Source of the DNA: JACKCP01 sp034007295
GTDB lineage: Bacteria; Desulfobacterota; Desulfobacteria; Desulfobacterales; JACKCP01
Assembly: GCA_034007295.1 (NCBI GenBank)
Contig: JAVERC010000080.1
Span: forward strand, 1-7,694
Length of the DNA: 7,694 nucleotides
Direction of reading: 5' to 3'
Both the position numbers and the translations under genes were made by a program. The notes beneath the pieces were generated by a model. The model was not told where the DNA came from, ran no database searches, and worked only from the letters and a program-made list of their open reading frames with translations. Below are positions 4,616 through 7,694 of the stretch, piece by piece (position 1 is the first letter of the stretch; every line of letters begins with the position of its first letter).

Positions 4616-6326
4616 TGAAGTTAAAAAAATTTTCCCATTAAAAGATCAATTAAAATTAACTGATAAGTATTCCTCTTTTGATATGGAATACAATTCTCAG
4701 AACCTGCCTCAAATTAGTGAAAATGACTTAATTAATTTAAAAGAGCATATACCTGCTTCAGAGTCTTTTACTTTCAAAGTAGTTGTACAGGATGAAGATC
4801 CTGTTACAATCAGTTCATCATTATTCGACACAGATTCTTTCCTCTCAGGCATTGATGAAGCAAAAAGATATCTTGAGAATGAGCAAACTGTAAAAATTAT
4901 TTTATCGATAAAAAAAAATACAAATGATTCAATAATACATATCTATAATTATGAAAGTTTTTTAAATTCCTGTTCAGATTTATCTGCCATAAAATGGCTG
5001 AAAATTGTTGGTAAAGATTTAAAAAATAACAATTACCTTAAGTTTAAAATCCTCGAAAAAAAATTTGATTCTTTCTGGTCAAATAATATCATTATATCTA
5101 ACAAAGATAACGAGCTAACAGATTTTAGTCCTCAGCAAAATACGGATATAAATGTTAATGAAGATTGCCACTTCGGTAATTATGAGCAGTATCCGTATAC
5201 ACCCAATTACTTTAACCTTACCAAAAGGCCTCAAAAGGAAAACCATTTAACCAAGATTCTAGACAGACTTGCTTTTGTTTTTTCTATTTCTTCTATTTTT
5301 GACATTACTTCTATTGATATTAAAAATGATTTACTGAACTATAAATTAAATGGATATAAAACTATACAAGGCAAATTTAATATTGAAGAACAAAATATTG
5401 ATTCTAAAGATGTGTATATAAGGCTTTTCAACTGGATATACTCTGAAAGTTCCAGCTGTACAGATAAAATAGGTTTATCCAGAAATATTATTTCTATTTA
5501 TGCAAACAATGATTTCCCATCAATTGATGAAAATGTTTATTATTCTATTCAATCTGGTTTTAAAACCTATTTGCAGGAAAATCTTAATAAATATATTGAT
5601 ATCAGAAATAAAATAAGTGAGCAATTACAAGAAATTAACAACAGAGCAACGAAAGTAGTCGAAAACTATTTAAGCTACTACCAAAAAAGCAACCTTACCT
5701 ATATTACCTATTTTATATCTGTATTCATTCTAAGAGTAATTACGGCAAAGAAATTCAAAGATGTTTTTTCAAAGGAAACTACTATTATAGCCTATGCACT
5801 CATTATAATATCAATTCTTTATATGGTAGCCTCTTTAATGGATTTAAACGGTGAAATTAAAAGACTGAAACAAAGGTATAAAAATTTAAAAAATAGGTTT
5901 AAGGATTTGCTGATCGAAGAAGATATAAATAAAATTTTGAGAGATGACAAAGAATTTAATGATGAAATCAAATATATAAAAAATAAACGTTGTAAATATA
6001 CAATTCTATGGATTATTACGGCTTCAATTTTTATTTGTGTTATAACTTTTCTGTCTCCATATGCATGCAAAATATTAGGGGATTTTATAGAATGTGCTTC
6101 CTCATTAATGTCAAAGTACACTGTGGAATTTAACTGTCAAATCTATAATCTTGACTTTTCAATACACCACCATTTGCCAAGTTTAAAGATCTGCACCCTT
6201 ATTCCACACTGCCCCCTTATTTATTCACTTTTTCTTTTTAAATATTCAATAGCTTTTGAATTCCCAAGGCTGGCAGCCTTTTTTATATCCTTCAATGCGT
6301 TTTCTTTCTTTAACAATTTACTATAA
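4605..6326 (+). CDS. Membrane protein with three TM helices, second gene of the operon; C-terminus extended into a REP element
   Basis: A protein of 573 residues from ATG 4605 (AGG ten bases upstream; 579 from ATG 4587, which has no binding site). Residues 1 to about 360 are soluble, with no recognised domain, ending in a probable coiled coil (about 318-363, LQENLNKYIDIRNKISEQLQ). Predicted membrane helices lie at about 363-381, 392-412 and 464-485. The 50-residue loop between helices 2 and 3 is Lys/Arg-rich (EIKRLKQRYKNLKNRFKDLL), so it and the large N-terminal region should be cytoplasmic. Codons after about 6133 run through REP copy 4 and then antisense to the neighbouring gene, giving roughly 65 residues of unrelated tail. 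The natural C-terminus was probably near residue 510. It is likely an effector partner of the upstream nucleoid-associated-like protein (inference). Confidence 0.85.
   Translation: MIIDEVKKIFPLKDQLKLTDKYSSFDMEYNSQNLPQISENDLINLKEHIPASESFTFKVVVQDEDPVTISSSLFDTDSFLSGIDEAKRYLENEQTVKIILSIKKNTNDSIIHIYNYESFLNSCSDLSAIKWLKIVGKDLKNNNYLKFKILEKKFDSFWSNNIIISNKDNELTDFSPQQNTDINVNEDCHFGNYEQYPYTPNYFNLTKRPQKENHLTKILDRLAFVFSISSIFDITSIDIKNDLLNYKLNGYKTIQGKFNIEEQNIDSKDVYIRLFNWIYSESSSCTDKIGLSRNIISIYANNDFPSIDENVYYSIQSGFKTYLQENLNKYIDIRNKISEQLQEINNRATKVVENYLSYYQKSNLTYITYFISVFILRVITAKKFKDVFSKETTIIAYALIIISILYMVASLMDLNGEIKRLKQRYKNLKNRFKDLLIEEDINKILRDDKEFNDEIKYIKNKRCKYTILWIITASIFICVITFLSPYACKILGDFIECASSLMSKYTVEFNCQIYNLDFSIHHHLPSLKICTLIPHCPLIYSLFLFKYSIAFEFPRLAAFFISFNAFSFFNNLL
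6134..6223. repeat. REP-like palindrome, copy 4, plus an extra tail
   Basis: The arms at about 6134-6155 (CTGTCAAATC then TATAATCTTGAC) and 6175-6197 (GCCAAGTTTAAAG then ATCTGCACCC) are imperfectly complementary. The loop ends in the family's CACCACCATT. Eight bases after the full element, a second tail, CCCCCTTATTTA (6212-6223), follows, as next to copy 1. Its final TTA is the stop of the leftward gene at 6221. The element lies inside the 3' end of the rightward membrane-protein frame. Confidence 0.85.
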
Positions 6327-7165
6327 GCAATAGCCCGTAAATAATAAGCAGATGAAGTCTTAAAATTTGCATTTATTGCTTCTGACAATATATCAACAGC
6401 ATCAAAATATTTTTGTGCCATTATAAGCCTCTTCCCGTCTTCAAGGTAAGTTAAAGATTTTTCTTTAATAAGCGGCCTGGTTTCTTCGCTATTTCGTTTT
6501 AATAAAATAGATACTATTCCATACCACTTTTGCACAATAGCTAAAACCTCCAGATATTCTTCAGAACCATTACCTGTAGTTTCAGAAAGAAAATTTATTC
6601 CTACATATGGTTTTTTTATATCGTTAATTGCTATTTTTAAACTTAATTCTGATATTAAAGCTTTTGTATTAGAACCAGCTACAGCTCCAACAACAGCTCC
6701 AGCTCCACCAAAAAGTAATCCTCCGACAGCTGCCAGTCCCAAGCTGTTTGCACTGGGATTGGACGAGGCCATGCCTTTTCCGTTTTCTGAAATTTCTACC
6801 CCAAAAATATTTTCTGCTCTTATAATTTCATGGCTTATATATCTGGTGTCTATATTTACCCCTCCGATAACAATCTGATTTGCTTTTTCATCTACACCAA
6901 TAAAAGCCAGTCCATTTTTTATGATATGATATTCGGAAACAAAAAATCCATCCAGGCTATTTAAAAACGTACAGATTTGTGTCTTAATTTCTGCTATGAT
7001 CTTTTCATTTTCTTTTATTTCCTCTTTTTTCGTTTCTTTCATGATAAACCATAGAAAAAAAGTTATCAAAGATGCAAAAAGAACACTTACTCCCTCATTA
7101 TCTTTAAACAATGAACCAAATAGGCAAACAAGAATAAACCAGACGGAAAACAGAAAAAAACCCAT
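6221..7165 (-). CDS. Membrane-anchored glycine-zipper / TPR protein
   Basis: A protein of 314 residues. The start ATG at 7165 has AAGGA seven bases upstream. Two hydrophobic helices at about 2-20 and 26-42 form an N-terminal hairpin anchor, followed by a charged linker (KETKKEEIKENEK). Residues about 70-225 form one domain: a beta-rich start (GLAFIGVDEKANQIVI), 'VEISENGK', then a glycine zipper LAAVGGLLFGGAGAVVGAVA at 144-163, then strands SLKIAINDIKKPYVGINFL. I recall this combination in small phage- and prophage-associated proteins that end in a SHOCT helix. Here the tail is instead two TPR/Sel1-like repeats (about 238-305; YFDAVDILSEAI, YYLRAIAYSKLLKKENALKD). This suggests a membrane-tethered protein-interaction role. 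It is convergent with, and overlaps by 106 bp, the extended end of the preceding gene. Confidence 0.8.
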   Translation of the reverse strand: MGFFLFSVWFILVCLFGSLFKDNEGVSVLFASLITFFLWFIMKETKKEEIKENEKIIAEIKTQICTFLNSLDGFFVSEYHIIKNGLAFIGVDEKANQIVIGGVNIDTRYISHEIIRAENIFGVEISENGKGMASSNPSANSLGLAAVGGLLFGGAGAVVGAVAGSNTKALISELSLKIAINDIKKPYVGINFLSETTGNGSEEYLEVLAIVQKWYGIVSILLKRNSEETRPLIKEKSLTYLEDGKRLIMAQKYFDAVDILSEAINANFKTSSAYYLRAIAYSKLLKKENALKDIKKAASLGNSKAIEYLKRKSE

Positions 7166-7214
7166 TATTATTTCCTTTTTTAATATTTTAGAAAGGGTAT
7201 TTGAATAAATTTAT

Positions 7215-7243
7215 TTATTAAAAGAATAAAAAAGAATGTAAAG
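7215..7243 (-). promoter_or_regulatory. Predicted promoter of the glycine-zipper/TPR gene
   Basis: On the minus strand TTTACA (7243-7238) and TAATAA (7220-7215) are separated by exactly 17 nt, giving a leader of about 43 nt before the ATG at 7165. TTTACA with 17-nt spacing is the same form as the promoter in the 124-bp repeats. Confidence 0.45.
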
Positions 7244-7280
7244 AGGAATACTACATTTTATATATTATTATATAATAAAC

Positions 7281-7312
7281 ATCAAAAGGTGTTATCAATA
7301 ACACCCTTTGAT
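7281..7312. terminator. Hairpin terminator after the truncated coiled-coil gene
   Basis: GGTGTTA (7289-7295), loop TCAA, TAACACC (7300-7306), extended by ATCAAA / TTTGAT on the outside, each side with one bulged base. It lies ten bases past the stop of the leftward gene at 7322. A better T tract follows on the plus side (AAAATTTTTT) than on the minus side (TTTGATGTTTATT), so it may act in both directions and shield the gene to its left from read-through. Confidence 0.65.
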
Positions 7313-7321
7313 TAAAATTTT

Positions 7322-7579
7322 TTAGCCTAGACAGTCTTTAAGCCACATTTTCCTGTATTTATTTCTCTCATTTCTATAATACGTGCGGTCGCTCCGACAT
7401 CTCTCAAGATCATCTCTGTAACCAATAAGATCATCTTTACTTGTTTCATAAATTTTTTTTAAAGTATTAAACAGGTAGACATAGTTTTCAAGCTGAGTGC
7501 GGAGTTTTTTATTTTCTATTCTCAGAGCTTCTAACGGATTTATTTCCGGTTTCGGAACATGATTTGAGAGGATGTTCAA
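7322..7579 (-). pseudogene. Coiled-coil protein gene, 5' end cut off by the insertion sequence
   Basis: The open frame encodes a very charged helical protein, rich in Tyr, Arg, Lys and Glu (EALRIENKKLRTQLENYVYL, DLERCRSDRTYYRNERNKY), with a heptad-like pattern over almost its whole length and a C-terminus KDCLG. Reading upstream, the frame passes the insertion-sequence boundary at about 7567 without meeting an ATG and stops inside it. The only possible start is a TTG (7579) within the element, with no ribosome binding site. The natural start has therefore probably been separated by the insertion. No family is recognised; 85 residues is a minimum-length remnant. Confidence 0.6.
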
Positions 7580-7694
7580 AATTCTGTGTCAGTAAACTAA
7601 AAACTGATATATTCAGTAAAAAAGGAGAGCTGACATGTATGAAGAAAAAACAAATTTTGATTTTGAAAAAGCCTTGAAAGGAATTCAGGCTGGC
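7567..7694 (+). mobile_element. IS256-type insertion sequence, right copy (cut by window end)
   Basis: The outer end AGAGGATGTTC then AAAATTCTGTGTCAG matches the left copy exactly, and 127 of 128 bases agree over the visible part. It reads rightward, away from the island, so the two copies face outward with their transposase-start ends inside. Near identity implies recent or ongoing activity of this element. The far end and any target-site duplication lie outside the window. Confidence 0.8.
7635..7694 (+). CDS. IS256-type transposase, N-terminal fragment (continues past the window)
   Basis: ATG 7635 is preceded by AAAGGAGAG at good spacing, and twenty codons (MYEEKTNFDFEKALKGIQAG) are visible. 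They are the same residues as in the broken left copy. IS256-family transposases are usually about 400 residues and cut DNA with a DDE active site; none of that is visible here, so the family is inferred from the terminus and the N-terminal pattern. Confidence 0.55.
   Translation, partial: MYEEKTNFDFEKALKGIQAG

Noticed and set aside
5819..6121. Leftward 100-codon frame inside the membrane-protein gene
   Set aside because: It is the antisense of the charged loop and third membrane helix, with no ribosome binding site and Ser/Leu/Ile-rich low-complexity translation.
3590..6326. Calling the pair Kiwa (kwaA/kwaB)
   Set aside because: Gene order is reversed, the first protein does not look like DUF4868 and the membrane protein is much larger than KwaA; only the general design is similar.

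Overview
The window is a 7.7-kb AT-rich accessory island from a bacterium, probably Gram-negative. A sulfate-reducer-like member of the Desulfobacterota is my best guess. That guess rests only on recalled family distributions: the winged-helix/GHKL/STAS-like regulator, the small 'GKWxWGQ' protein, IS256-type insertion sequences and REP-like palindromes. I see no housekeeping, rRNA or tRNA gene, and no integrase, CRISPR array or phage structural gene.

Layout from left to right. Positions 1-283 hold the start of an IS256-type insertion sequence reading leftward, with a broken transposase frame. A strong terminator (358-404) ends the leftward gene 430-1455, which encodes a winged-helix + GHKL ATPase + STAS-like (DUF4325) protein. 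Its promoter region (1463-1586) recurs as a 124-bp, about 90% identical direct repeat at 3264-3387. Between the two copies lie three small leftward genes, each preceded by a REP-like palindrome. They encode a 73-aa unknown, a uracil-DNA-glycosylase-like protein and a 101-aa conserved hypothetical. Rightward from 3590 is a two-gene operon whose genes overlap by 11 nt: a protein resembling the nucleoid-associated NA37/YejK family, then a membrane protein with three predicted transmembrane helices. A convergent leftward gene (6221-7165) encodes a membrane-anchored, glycine-zipper, TPR protein. The right edge holds a small coiled-coil gene cut by an IS256-type element, whose first 128 bp match the left-end copy in inverted orientation with one mismatch.

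Four REP-like palindromes (1928, 2692, 3191 and 6134) share one orientation, an approximately 21-23-bp stem and a conserved loop of about 18 nt. Several touch stop codons. The rightmost appears to have removed the natural stop of the membrane-protein gene, adding about 65 residues.

Reading the parts together (inference): the 3590-6326 pair looks like a stand-alone DNA-sensor/membrane-effector module of the kind found in defence islands. The three small genes look like captured cassettes sitting under a duplicated copy of the regulator's promoter. No function has been demonstrated for any of this, and family calls are from memory of sequence motifs.
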